DNA of 22,467 nucleotides from Chrysochromulina parva (lineage: Eukaryota; Haptophyta; Prymnesiales; Chrysochromulinaceae), in the NCBI GenBank assembly GCA_002887195.1, contig PJAB01000659.1, forward strand, positions 1 through 22,467. Direction: 5' to 3'. A program made the position numbers and the translations under genes. Positions 8,124 through 15,316 of the stretch are shown here, piece by piece. The notes below the pieces were generated by a model. That model saw only the letters and a list, made by a program, of their open reading frames with translations, was not told the origin of the DNA and did no database searches. Position 1 is the stretch's first letter. The number at the start of each line of letters is the position of its first letter.

Positions 8124-10380
8124 TCATTTGGGACGGGGTTCCGTCGGCACCTGAGCCTTCGAATCGACCAGCCCGACCTGATACTCAAGCATTTGCGGCC
8201 CCTTATCGTCCGAGGGCAGCACGATGCGGAAGAGCTGGTCGTTGCGCTGAAGAAAGTGGAACAGGCCCGAGAACTGCTGCTTGAGCTTCGCGAGCTGGCC
8301 GCGCGAAGCCAGGTGCCGGCCAACGTTGCGCGACGAGGCGACGCCGCCCTGCTCGAGCAGGAAGGCGCGCACGCTCTCCTGGAGCAAGGTCTCGGCCTCG
8401 TCCGCCTGCTTGAGGCTGCTCTCGCCACCACCGGCCGCTGCCGCGGGCGAGCGGTACGGCCTGGAGAGCGCCGGAGCGGCGGCGCCCGCGCCCGAGGGCG
8501 GTGGCGCCCTTGCTGCTGCCGAGGCCACAGCTGCCGCCGTGGCAAGCTGCTCAGTCCTCCCCAGCTCGCCTCGTCCTCCCCATTTGGAGGCTACCGGCGC
8601 GCTGGCAGGGGCTGCTGTGGCAGCGGCTGCCGCAGGGACTGCTGTGGCAGCGGCTGCGGCAGGGGCTGCTGTGACAGCGGCTGCGGCAGGGGCTGCTGTG
8701 GCCCCACTCGTGGAGTCAGCCAGGATGGCCGCCACGAGTCTCTCAATAAGGTCAGCCTTGCGCCCGAGCGTTGAGAGACCACGTCGGCGCAGCTCGTCGC
8801 GCAGCTTCGGCAACGTTGCGCTGCTGGGTTGGAATGGTGCACCCATGCCCTCCTCCGTGAGGCCTGCGTCCATGTCGTCCTCGACATAGTCGCGTCTGCC
8901 GCTGCTGCCGCTGCTGCCGCTGCTGCCGCTGCCGCCGCTGCCGCCGCTGCCGCCGCTGCCGCCGCTGCTGCCGCTGCTGCCGCTGCTGCCGCTGCTGCCG
9001 CTGCTGCCGCTGCTGCCGCTGCTGCTGAGCGATGGCCGTTCTTGACCACTCCCGATCTTGGCATCAATGAGCAAGCCCTCCTGCTCGTCCGCAGGCGCAT
9101 CGACCAAAGAGACAAAGAACTCACCCTTCGGTTGCGGCCCACCCTCGCCGTCGGTGGCCGAGATCGCGCCGTCGCCGTCCTCGGTGAACTCACAGTGGAA
9201 GATGTCGGGGAAGGTGGCGAAGAAGGCGCGCAGCCCGAAGTGGCGCTGCTTGAGCTGCGAGAGCGTATCCTCATTGCCGATGCGCGATGCCTGCAGGAAT
9301 CAGTGGCAATCAGTGGCAATCAGTGGCTATCCACGGTCATCAGTGGCACTTGCCTGCAGGAAGTGCCCGTGGCCATCAGGGATCATCAGTGGCAATCAGT
9401 GGCTATCCATGGTCATCAGTGGCACTTGCCTGCAGGAAGCGCCCGATGTCGCGCGACGACACTGGGCTTTGGCCAGCGAGCGTGCGCTCGCGGATGAACT
9501 CTTTGACGAGACGGAGGAGCTCGGATGCGGTCGACTGCGGCGCACCGGGCGCGAGCGCATCCGCCTTGGGACGGATCAGGTAGTCCAGGTGGTCGTCCAG
9601 CCAGATCGGCTCGAAGTCGCGCACGTGCGCCTGCGGCCCGAGCAGATCGTGGCTGCAGCAGTTGCGCATCGAGCAGATGGCTACGCGCTTACCCTTGGTG
9701 CGGATGCGCGAGAGCGCGGGCATAAAGTCCTTGTCGCCGGACACGAGAACCGCCACATCGTACGCGCCGGGCAGCGACGCATAGTGCATCATCTCCACGG
9801 CGAGCGCGATGTCGATGCACTTCTCCTGATGGCCGACAGTGGTCGACAGGTGCACGTCATAGTTGGCCTTCTCCATCCCCTTGAAGAGACGCTTGCGCGG
9901 CGATTGCACGTCCGTGTCCGCGCGCATCGAAGCGAACGCAACGGAACGCACCACCTCCACGAAGCGCTGCGTTTTGAAGCGCTCGAGCATCTCCTTGTGC
10001 AGGCGCTGCGCAATCAGCTGCGGCAGCCGGTCAAAGTCGATGCTGTGCGAGTACTCCCAGCCCTCGCCGTACTTGCGCGTCACGGGGCAGTTTGGCCTCC
10101 GGCCATGCAACGAGTAGTAGAGCCACGAACCGTCGATGAAGATCATCGTGCGCAACGGCCACGATGAGCTCTGATACTCGAAGACACTGTCCAGCGAGCC
10201 TGGTTCCTCCAGCTGCCGGACATGCTCCTCCGGCAAGTCTGGCGGTGGGAACGGCGAACGGAAGATACACTCTGGCCCCGAAGCTCGCCGCGACAGTAAT
10301 AAAGCGCCGCAGCCGCCGAGCGATGTGTACGCGGACACGCCGCACACCAACAGGCATCCGACTGTGCATTGCAGCCACAT
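8124..10380 (-). CDS. Plastid-targeted NYN-domain ribonuclease with LOTUS-like and SAP domains, two exons
   Basis: Exons 10380-9430 and 9290-8124 join in phase 0 (FLQ|ASR) to give 705 residues. Residues 1-17 are a signal peptide (ending GVSA) and Tyr18 starts a transit-like stretch, predicting plastid import. An NYN (LabA/limkain-type, PIN-like) nuclease domain spans about 78-268, with acidic metal-site candidates Asp83 (IFIDGSW), Asp190 (CIDIALAVEMM) and Asp216/218 (SGDKDF). Two related winged-helix modules follow, at about 285-352 and 618-676. They share SSR(D/N)(I/V)GR and LKQ, and resemble OST-HTH/LOTUS domains. Between them lie a Ser/Gly repeat, a SAP domain (about 476-508, LPKLRDELRRRGLSTLGRKA) and Ala-rich repeats. 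Known family: plant mitochondrial NYN/OST-HTH nucleases mature transcript 5' ends. Inference: a plastid RNA-processing nuclease that may also touch DNA via SAP. Only splicing across 9291-9429 keeps the first winged helix intact. Confidence 0.78.
8614..8701. repeat. 27-base in-frame tandem repeat coding Ala-rich segment
   Basis: About 3.3 copies of a 27-base unit starting at 8614, 8641 and 8668. They encode nine-residue Ala-rich units (such as VPAAAAATA) between the SAP domain and the second winged helix of the NYN nuclease. Confidence 0.8.
8898..9026. repeat. Compound GCC/GCT triplet repeat coding Ser-Gly linker
   Basis: About 43 triplets of GCT and GCC in a quasi-regular pattern. On the minus strand they read as SSG and SGG repeats that form a flexible linker before the SAP domain. 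The other frames give poly-Ala, which is a shadow. Confidence 0.9.
9291..9429 (-). other. GC-AG intron built of two tandem complete introns
   Basis: On the minus strand the donor is CTGCAG|GCAAGT at 9429 and the acceptor CTGCAG|GCATCG ends at 9291 (139 bases). Removal restores the winged-helix reading frame, whereas reading through hits TAG within nine codons. An internal copy of CTGCAG|GCAAGT at 9354/9353 splits it into two units of 76 and 63 bases. Each unit starts GC and ends AG, and their first about 40 bases are nearly identical. The unit also contains repeated GCCACTGAT steps. Confidence 0.78.
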
Positions 10381-10416
10381 GTGGCCACTCCCCTCCAAAG
10401 CTCGGACGAGCTCGGT

Positions 10417-10502
10417 GCCGGTAAAAGGACACTCGGGCGAGTCTCGGGCGCGTTAACACTCGGATCACATAGATGAACCTCACAACCTTCCCAACCCACC
10501 AA
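10417..10502 (-). promoter_or_regulatory. Upstream element shared with the Sgf11 gene
   Basis: Bases 10457-10502 match 22417-22462 without gaps at 41 of 46 positions. A second block nearer the gene, GCCGGTAAAAGGACAC (10417-10432, plus strand), matches 22348-22363. Both copies lie directly upstream of a minus-strand gene, here 37-122 bases before the NYN nuclease ATG. The element is either a promoter/5' UTR or a dispersed repeat. Confidence 0.6.
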
Positions 10503-10585
10503 ACCCACACGCACGACCGCTCGACGACCGAAACCGCGGCCGGTTGTAGATGCCGCCACCTCTTGCCACCTCTCCCTACTAATCC

Positions 10586-11303
10586 CTACTCACCTAACCT
10601 CTCTTGGAGTACATTATCAGAGATTTCAAGTGCCTTCAAAACTGTGCACTCAGGCCGCTGCGGATCAGCCGAGCGGGCGATGTATGTCATGATACAACTC
10701 GTGAGACTCATGGCCCGTGGCCTCCGTGCCAAGCCACGGCCTTTACCTATGAAATACATCACTTCAGAGAGGATCTCGTAGATTTCGCCGCTGGAGATAA
10801 TATCCCGTGCTATCGTCTCCGCCCCATGATAGAAGGCTACCGATCTCGCTCTTGGCCGCACGCGACTCGACCTTCCGGCGCGAGGACATGCCTGCCAGCT
10901 GGCTCTGGCTTCCAGTGTAGTTGACCAGCTGCACAGGCTCGTCCTTCTCTCTGAGCTCTGCGAGGCTAATGACCTGAGGCTCATGGCCGCTCGCACGCGC
11001 CGACGGCGCTTCCGCTCGCGCTCGCTGCCCAGTACCTACGCGCATTCCCATCTCAGCCGGCCGGCTGCCTGCCGTTGTCACACGCTCACGTTGGCTGCCT
11101 GCAGTGGATGGCACCGTCGTCGAGGGCATGTCCTCGAGCGTGTCGTTAACCTTGGCGAGCAAGCCGCTGAGCGTCTGCATCTTTTCGAGCAGGGCCTCTT
11201 CCTGCTCCTGCACGGATGGGCCACCGCCGAGCCGCTTCAGGTTTTCCTCGGTAAGCGGGACTGGCATTGCGCCGTTGTCGTGGGGGGGAAGTTTGAAGTT
11301 CAT
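10586..11303 (-). CDS. Unknown coiled-coil protein, at least two exons
   Basis: ATG at 11303. The first frame runs MNFKLPPHDNGAMPVPLTEE..., includes a heptad-like stretch (about 30-60, VQEQEEALLEKMQTLSGLLA) and stays coding, with GC-rich third positions, to KSEI at 10841. The coding signal then moves to another frame (ARDIISSGEIYEILSE) that ends at the stop at 10586. The simplest joint is a 31-base GT..AG segment (10840-10810), giving 228 residues. A further in-frame GT..AG segment (10746-10642, 105 bases) may also be removed, giving 193 residues ending VLKALEISDNVLQERLGE. I do not recognise the family. The alternatives to the 31-base intron are a sequencing indel or a decayed gene. It shares a 79-base divergent promoter with the SET gene. 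Confidence 0.55.
10642..10746 (-). other. Possible second intron with hairpin
   Basis: Donor ATAG|GTAAAG at 10746 and acceptor TGCACAG|TTTTG ending at 10642. The length of 105 bases is a multiple of three with no in-frame stop, so frame cannot decide. Codon quality is poorer inside than on either side. An imperfect inverted repeat (GGCCCGTGGC with GCCACGGCC, 10712-10741) lies next to the donor. Confidence 0.35.
10810..10840 (-). other. Candidate 31-base micro-intron or frameshift
   Basis: GTAGCC...GATAG on the minus strand. Removing it joins GAGATCG to CACGGGAT and moves the frame by exactly the amount needed to continue into ARDIISSGEIYE. It is much shorter than the other introns here (107 and 139 bases), so a one-base indel or an assembly error is a serious alternative. 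Confidence 0.4.
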
Positions 11304-11382
11304 CTGGTGTCTTCGAAACGCTCGCCATGGCGCTCAGAAGCACCCTGCCTCCACGTTTTGTAGGGATTTCCTCCGCTTTTCC
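11304..11382. promoter_or_regulatory. 79-base divergent promoter between coiled-coil and SET genes
   Basis: The start codons of the minus-strand coiled-coil gene (11303) and the plus-strand SET gene (11383) are only 79 bases apart. This interval must hold both 5' UTRs and any shared core promoter, or the transcripts overlap. I see no TATA box in it. Confidence 0.5.
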
Positions 11383-12753
11383 ATGGCCAGTGTTCTTGCA
11401 ATCACAGGGTGGATTTTCGGCATGCACTTGCTATTCGCAATGGTGTTTCTCGGAGCGCTCGAGGACGATCAAGATGGCGCGCGTCTCTTTGCGTGGATTC
11501 GCTCCGGCGGCAACGGCACCGGGTTCATCGACGAGCGGCTGCAACTACGGCGCAGGGAAGGCGAAAGAATCCGCGGTATCTTCGCCAAAGAAGCCATGCC
11601 AAAGGATACGATGTTTGCGTGGGTGCCAGGGGACCGCATGCTTGAAGCTGCTAAAGGCGATGGCGATGCCCTTTGCCTGTTGATTGACCGTCTACACCAC
11701 GACATCGAGCTCGGAAGCCAGTCGCCACTCGCACCCTACATGGCCATTATGGAAGCGCACGACACGAGCTCGCTCGCTGACATGTGGCTGGCTCGAGTGA
11801 GAGAACTGCTGGCGAGGATCCCGCCGTATGACTTTGGACGTCACCTCATGTGGTGGTTGGGGACATGCGCTGACCAGCAGGCTGACCAGCAGGCTGATCA
11901 GCAGGTTGATCAGCGCCGGGCTCGGGCCGCGCTGCTCGCCGTTGCGCGCGCCGTATCCATAACTGCGGAGCACCGCTCGCTGGTGCCTCTGTACGATATG
12001 CTCAACCATCGGAACTGGCCTTGGTACAATACGAGGTGGGATTACGACGAGAGCGGGATGAAGATGTTCCTCACCCGCGCGGTCGAGAAGGGAGAAGAAC
12101 TGTACAACTCCTACGGGAGGTACGACGAAGACGCGCGGGGCTCGCCCGAAATCTTTCGAGATTACAGTTTCGTCGAGCAGTACCCTTCCGAGTGGTGGTT
12201 CTACGACGCCGCCTGCGCCGCCGCGACGCCGACGCCTCAGCTGAGCGAGGCCACGTGTCTGAAGCACCACTTCACCCTCGTGGACGGGTCGTCAGGCGCC
12301 CAATGGCCGATTGCTGTGGTGAACGGCCGCCACGCCTCTTCCCCGACCTCCTCATCGATCAAGAGCTTGTGGTTCTTGGTGCCGCCGGGCGTCATCGGCG
12401 GCGAGGAGGTGACGGCGGAGGGACCGACGGGCTCGGCGGTCGTTACGCTCCCGGAGGGCAAAGTCGGAGGGGATAAGTATGAGATTCTCTTTGTCGACTC
12501 GGCCGAAGACCTGAGACAGTCGCGGGCCCTCGGCGCACAGGCTCTCGTGAAGGAGCTCGAGTCGGTCATGGCCCGAGTCATTGAGATGCGCGATGGAGAG
12601 GGGCACGCGGGGACGAGCGACGCCGAGCGCCAGCAGCTCGATCTCCTGCTCCACTTTTGTGGCGCCTACCGTGACGCGCTACACGTTGCGCTCAGGTCGT
12701 TGGAGGCCCCTTCGGAGGGATTCGGAGGCGCTCGCACGCATGATGAGCTGTGA
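11383..12753 (+). CDS. SET-domain lysine methyltransferase-like protein (RLSMT/SETD6 type) with secretory signal
   Basis: 456 residues from the ATG at 11383, the first in frame after the neighbour's start. Residues 5-26 form a strongly hydrophobic segment (IFGMHLLFAMVFLGAL), a signal peptide or anchor. The SET domain covers about 40-245: GTGFIDERL at the N-flank, then LVPLYDMLNH (about 202-211, the conserved Asn-His motif) and GEELYNSYG (about 237-245, with the C-terminal catalytic Tyr). A 12-base repeat codes ADQQ units inside the insert of the SET domain. The C-terminal 200 residues correspond to the substrate-binding region of the RuBisCO-LSMT/SETD family. The family methylates lysines of non-histone proteins using S-adenosylmethionine. 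No clear transit peptide follows the signal, so an ER/secretory location is as likely as plastid. Substrate unknown. Confidence 0.78.
   Translation: MASVLAITGWIFGMHLLFAMVFLGALEDDQDGARLFAWIRSGGNGTGFIDERLQLRRREGERIRGIFAKEAMPKDTMFAWVPGDRMLEAAKGDGDALCLLIDRLHHDIELGSQSPLAPYMAIMEAHDTSSLADMWLARVRELLARIPPYDFGRHLMWWLGTCADQQADQQADQQVDQRRARAALLAVARAVSITAEHRSLVPLYDMLNHRNWPWYNTRWDYDESGMKMFLTRAVEKGEELYNSYGRYDEDARGSPEIFRDYSFVEQYPSEWWFYDAACAAATPTPQLSEATCLKHHFTLVDGSSGAQWPIAVVNGRHASSPTSSSIKSLWFLVPPGVIGGEEVTAEGPTGSAVVTLPEGKVGGDKYEILFVDSAEDLRQSRALGAQALVKELESVMARVIEMRDGEGHAGTSDAERQQLDLLLHFCGAYRDALHVALRSLEAPSEGFGGARTHDEL
11869..11916. repeat. 12-base in-frame repeat coding ADQQ
   Basis: Four copies of a 12-base unit (GCTGACCAGCAG and variants), encoding four Ala/Val-Asp-Gln-Gln/Arg blocks inside the variable insert of the SET domain. 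The units differ by single bases. Confidence 0.9.
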
Positions 12754-13180
12754 GAGAACGGTACCGTGGCATTATGGGGTTATGTTGTCTCTCTAGTTTC
12801 CAAGGCGAGCGGAGTGGATCCCGCGTTTTCCCGCCCGGGTCGGCCGAAATGCGCGAGCTCGAGACTGCCTACGAGAAAGCAATTTCCGCGGTTTCTCCGA
12901 CTCCGTTTGTTACAACATTTTTTGCTACATTCTATGGAGAGACCGACCTCACTCTAGCGAAATTGAGTAGCCCGACCCCGAGCGAGCGAGAACTCAGTAC
13001 TTGTGTTGACCGAGGGAGCGGAACCGTCCTTTGAGACGGTGAATGACTGACTGGCTGATGTTTTTACGCGTGGCCGACTGACTGACTGGTACCGGTACCG
13101 CCAATGTATTGACGAACCAAAGTTGTCCAAAGGAAGGAGGCCGCAAGGAGTCGCCCCTCCTCAGGGTCGCGGTGCCACGG
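12754..13180. other. Intergenic region upstream of the tubby-like gene
   Basis: Contains two GGTACC palindromes (ACGGTACCGT at 12758-12767 and GGTACCGGTACC at 13088-13099) and short GACTGACTGG direct repeats around 13045-13089. A two-codon upstream ORF (ATG TAT TGA) sits at 13104-13112, before the main ATG at 13181. No gene or RNA is recognised. Confidence 0.45.
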
Positions 13181-15316
13181 ATGGGTGACGAACCGCCTAA
13201 TACCTTTGGCGTGAAGCTCAAGAAGCGAGCCGATGGTGGAGAGCACAAGAAGCGTTCACCCAAAGGCAACGACGAGAAAGCTAAGGCAGAGGCCGAGGCT
13301 AAGGCCCGGGCTGACTCAGAGGCGGCACCGGCGGCCGCAGCAGCAGCAGCAGAACAGGCTTCGGTTGAGGCGGCAGCGACAGATGCAGCAGCGGCAGAGG
13401 AGGCGGCAGCGGCCGATAAGGCGGCGGCGGTGACGACGGCGTCAGAGAAGACGAGGGCGGCGGAGGAGGCAGCTGTGGCGGATGCAGTGGCGGCGGCGGA
13501 GGCGTTCGCACCGAAGTTGGGACCGGAGGAGTTGGCGGAGGCCACGGCGTTGGCGGCGCAGGAGGCGGCATTCGCAGCGGAGGAGACGGCCGCGGCCGAG
13601 ATGATCGCGCTGGCCAAGGCGGTGGCGGCAGAGAAGGCGGCGGCGGCAGAGAAGGCGGCAGCAGAGAAGGCGGCGGCAGAGAAGGCGATAGCCCTCTCTT
13701 CGAAGCGGCGGCTGGTCATCTCGTCGCTGGAGGTGCCCGCTTCGGCACTCTCTTCGAGGACGGCTCGAGCCGAGTCGGCCACAACGCGGGCTGCGAAGGA
13801 GAAGGCAGTCGGGGAGGCGAAGGCGAAGACTGAGTCCTCGAAGGTCATACAGAAGAAGCGCGCGCTGATCGGCAAGCAGGTGCAGCTCATCGATGGCCCT
13901 CACCTGGGCAAGGTGGGCACCGTGCGCGACTACAAGGAGGCTGACAGCACATATGAGGTTGCGGTGGGCGCCGAGCGCGTGGTCGGCATCAGCGCGACGG
14001 GCCTGCGGCCGATCACACCCGCGATCGCCGCGATGCTCGAGCCTCAGGCCAAGACCATTCGCGAGCACCTCATGGGATCACCTTCGAGGACGGACCTGCG
14101 CTCGGCGATGAAGGAAGCCGTGCTCTTCCACCGGGACGGCCGTTTTTTGCATTTTTTCGCGCCGCTGCCCGGGTGCGCCTCCAACGCCGAGGACGAGGCG
14201 CGAGGGCTCGTCCTCGCATTCGCCGCACTTGCTCAGCAGCGGTTGAGCGACGGCGACCAGAAGTGTGATTACGCGCTGCACATCGACCCGGCCTTCCTGG
14301 CCAAGGAGCCGTCGCCCCCGTGGTTCTGCCAGGTCAAGTCGATCTCGAGCAAGGGCATGGCCTTCGCACTCTTCGACAAGTCGGACGATGCGTACGGCCG
14401 AAGGACGGGCAAGCCGCGACGTGAGCTCGGAATCCTCTCGTACTCCTACCCCAAGGACGAGGTGGTGCAATTCCCACTGCCGCTGCAGCTCGTCATCCCG
14501 CTCGTGCACGAGGACGGGAGCGCCGAGCAGTTCGTGCCCGACGCGCCCGAGCGATCGATGGCCGCCGCGTACCAATCCGGAAACCGATCGAAGCTCCTCA
14601 CGCTCAACGGGATGGCGAACTGCGTCGCGGGCGGCGAGGTGGAGCTGCACCTCGATGACGACGAGCAGGTCTTCGAGGCGAGCGTGTGCGAGCCCGGCCA
14701 CTGGCGCATCCGGTACCGACACCCGCTCTCGCCCTGCCAGGCGTGCGCTGTCGCTCTCTCGATCCTTCACAACCCGATGACACAAGGCTTCGACACACTC
14801 GCCCCCAAGGCGTCGGAACTGCCGCCCGAGGCTCTCGCGATCCGCGCAGGGGTGCTCGCTGCGGAGGCGACCGCGGCGCTCGGGCGCGGAGGTTCCTTCA
14901 GGGACGCGCACGACCGGTATTATAAGCCAACGGCCGACAAGCTCACTGGTGCTCAGGTCAGGGACTTGATAGATTCGTACCCCGGCTCCGCAGAGGATCT
15001 GGCCTCCGGCCTGGCCGATGTGCTCGCCAAGGTGGGCTTGGGCGAGCGCCTCGCAGGGGCCCTCAAGTGGGCCTCCGAACGCAACGTGAGCTCGCTCGAC
15101 GCGCTGCTCGGCCTGCTGCTGCTGCAGGAGTCGCAATGGGAGTCGCTGCTCGCGGCCATCGGACCGACCAAATCGTACCATCGCATGCGCATCCAGACGC
15201 AGCTCAAGAAGGTGACTGATATCAAGGTCACCCAGTTCTCGTCGGACATCTACTGGGCCAAATTCGATACCGGGCCGAGCGAGATCGACACTTTCAACGA
15301 CGACATCGAGGAGTGA
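13181..15316 (+). CDS. Tubby-like domain protein with coiled coil and KOW-like motif
   Basis: 711 residues from the ATG at 13181. The N-terminus (FGVKLKKR) is basic. Residues 33-215 are a highly charged Ala/Glu/Lys-rich helical tract with AEKAAAEKAAAEKA repeats. A KOW-like module follows at about 226-280 (GKQVQLIDGPHLGKVGTVRD). Residues about 310-535 match the order of tubby C-terminal elements: FALFDKS, ELGILSYSY, LLTLNGMANCVAGGEVEL, then FEASVCEPGHWRIRYRHPL and SPCQACAVALSIL, which parallels the tubby end motif (RYPLSPLQAFAICLS). The last 170 residues are a separate helical region, not recognised. Tubby domains bind phosphoinositides and deliver membrane proteins to cilia, or act in transcription. 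Function here is inferred only. The tubby call rests on the last two motifs; KOW is usually found in ribosomal or transcription factors, so the combination is odd. Confidence 0.68.
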   Translation: MGDEPPNTFGVKLKKRADGGEHKKRSPKGNDEKAKAEAEAKARADSEAAPAAAAAAAEQASVEAAATDAAAAEEAAAADKAAAVTTASEKTRAAEEAAVADAVAAAEAFAPKLGPEELAEATALAAQEAAFAAEETAAAEMIALAKAVAAEKAAAAEKAAAEKAAAEKAIALSSKRRLVISSLEVPASALSSRTARAESATTRAAKEKAVGEAKAKTESSKVIQKKRALIGKQVQLIDGPHLGKVGTVRDYKEADSTYEVAVGAERVVGISATGLRPITPAIAAMLEPQAKTIREHLMGSPSRTDLRSAMKEAVLFHRDGRFLHFFAPLPGCASNAEDEARGLVLAFAALAQQRLSDGDQKCDYALHIDPAFLAKEPSPPWFCQVKSISSKGMAFALFDKSDDAYGRRTGKPRRELGILSYSYPKDEVVQFPLPLQLVIPLVHEDGSAEQFVPDAPERSMAAAYQSGNRSKLLTLNGMANCVAGGEVELHLDDDEQVFEASVCEPGHWRIRYRHPLSPCQACAVALSILHNPMTQGFDTLAPKASELPPEALAIRAGVLAAEATAALGRGGSFRDAHDRYYKPTADKLTGAQVRDLIDSYPGSAEDLASGLADVLAKVGLGERLAGALKWASERNVSSLDALLGLLLLQESQWESLLAAIGPTKSYHRMRIQTQLKKVTDIKVTQFSSDIYWAKFDTGPSEIDTFNDDIEE

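Noticed and set aside
9301..9423. CRISPR-like or VNTR appearance of CAGTGGCAAT repeats
   Set aside because: The repeats are short, contiguous and variable, and are explained by the duplicated intron; there are no unique spacers and the genome is eukaryotic.
9403..9430. Ending the NYN protein at the TAG shortly after FLQ
   Set aside because: This would cut the winged helix in half. The sequence past the GC-AG intron continues the same domain in frame and connects to the SAP-containing frame, which itself lacks an ATG start.
8829..9497. Plus-strand frame with a poly-Ala tract
   Set aside because: Another frame of the GCC/GCT repeat. The minus-strand reading gives SAP and winged-helix domains and fits the intron borders.
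12994..13890. Ser/Ala-rich minus-strand frame of 298 codons
   Set aside because: Reverse reading of the Ala/Glu/Lys repeat tract of the tubby-like gene.
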